A stretch of DNA of 34,759 nt from Streptococcus pseudopneumoniae. Its GTDB lineage: Bacteria; Bacillota; Bacilli; Lactobacillales; Streptococcaceae. Positions 34,699 through 34,759 of this stretch are shown piece by piece; position 1 is the first letter of the stretch, and each line of letters begins with the position of its first letter. Below the pieces are notes generated by a model. The model had not been told where the DNA came from. It searched no databases and was given only the letters and a program-made list of their open reading frames with translations. The stretch covers positions 1 to 34,759 of the forward strand of contig NZ_JUPG01000145.1 of assembly GCF_001074825.1 (NCBI RefSeq), read 5' to 3'. A program made the position numbers and the translations under genes.

Positions 34699-34759
34699 CT
34701 GGGGTAGCTGGATTCGAACCAACGCATGAGGGAGTCAAAGTCCCTTGCCTTACCGCTTG
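34699..34759 (-). tRNA. tRNA-Gln (anticodon TTG), partial
   Basis: The minus strand reads CAAGCGGTAAGGCAAGGGAC, then loop CTTTGAC with anticodon TTG (34738-34736), a T arm with GGTTCGAATCC, and the acceptor strand TACCCCA with discriminator G. The 5' part (acceptor and start of the D arm) lies beyond the window edge. CCA is not encoded. Confidence 0.93.

Overview
The window looks like a chromosome segment of a mitis-group Streptococcus (S. mitis, S. oralis or a close relative). Supporting signs: AT-rich Firmicute DNA, extended -10 (TGnTATAAT) promoters, an ssrA tag peptide AKNNTSYALAA, a pneumococcal-type BOX element, a PyrR-controlled uracil permease, a SufCDSUB operon, and IS200, ISL3 and IS1182 family sequences. 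The complete Tat translocon with Efe iron uptake genes makes a typical pneumococcus less likely, as far as I recall.

Layout. 1-260: 5' end of an IS200-type transposase gene and the element's hairpin end. 264-710: tmRNA with its terminator and promoter. 727-3532 (minus): CapA-like protein, HAD phosphatase and SGNH esterase, probably one operon. 3654-5181 (plus): def and rlmB. 5200-5672: non-coding stretch with an IS1182-type relic, a hairpin and a BOX element. 5671-7132 (minus): lemA-htpX. 7190-9473 (plus): rsmG, then uraA behind a PyrR attenuator. 9500-11463 (minus): ylxM-ffh. 11538-14151: DUF1934 gene (minus), then an HD phosphohydrolase and a second HAD phosphatase (plus). 14166-16301 (minus): tRNA-Arg, rplS, two fluoride channel subunits with a chorismate mutase, and a flavodoxin. 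16334-17675 (plus): pde2 and rpmE2. 17714-22481 (minus): efeO-efeB-efeU-tatC-tatA. 22564-22910 (plus): ybaB. 22917-25245: aquaglyceroporin gene between two decayed insertion sequences. 25393-30831 (minus): sufCDSUB. 30831-34759 (minus): small membrane protein, msrC-dnaX, rpsA and a partial tRNA-Gln.

How genes work together. EfeO, EfeB and EfeU form an iron uptake route, and the same operon supplies TatC and TatA, which can export EfeB through its twin-arginine signal. SufCDSUB then builds Fe-S clusters from imported iron. YlxM and Ffh form the SRP pair. Def, RlmB, RsmG, L19, L31, S1, tmRNA and the tRNAs make this a translation-rich neighbourhood.

Most of the window is ordinary core genome. 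The most interesting signals are: five genes whose start codon lies 6-7 nt after an extended -10 hexamer (predicted leaderless mRNAs); an efeU TTG start hidden inside efeB; a perfect inverted repeat overlapping the rplS -10; and an aquaporin gene with a long extra loop enclosed by dead insertion sequences. I found no CRISPR array, prophage or clearly new multi-gene system.
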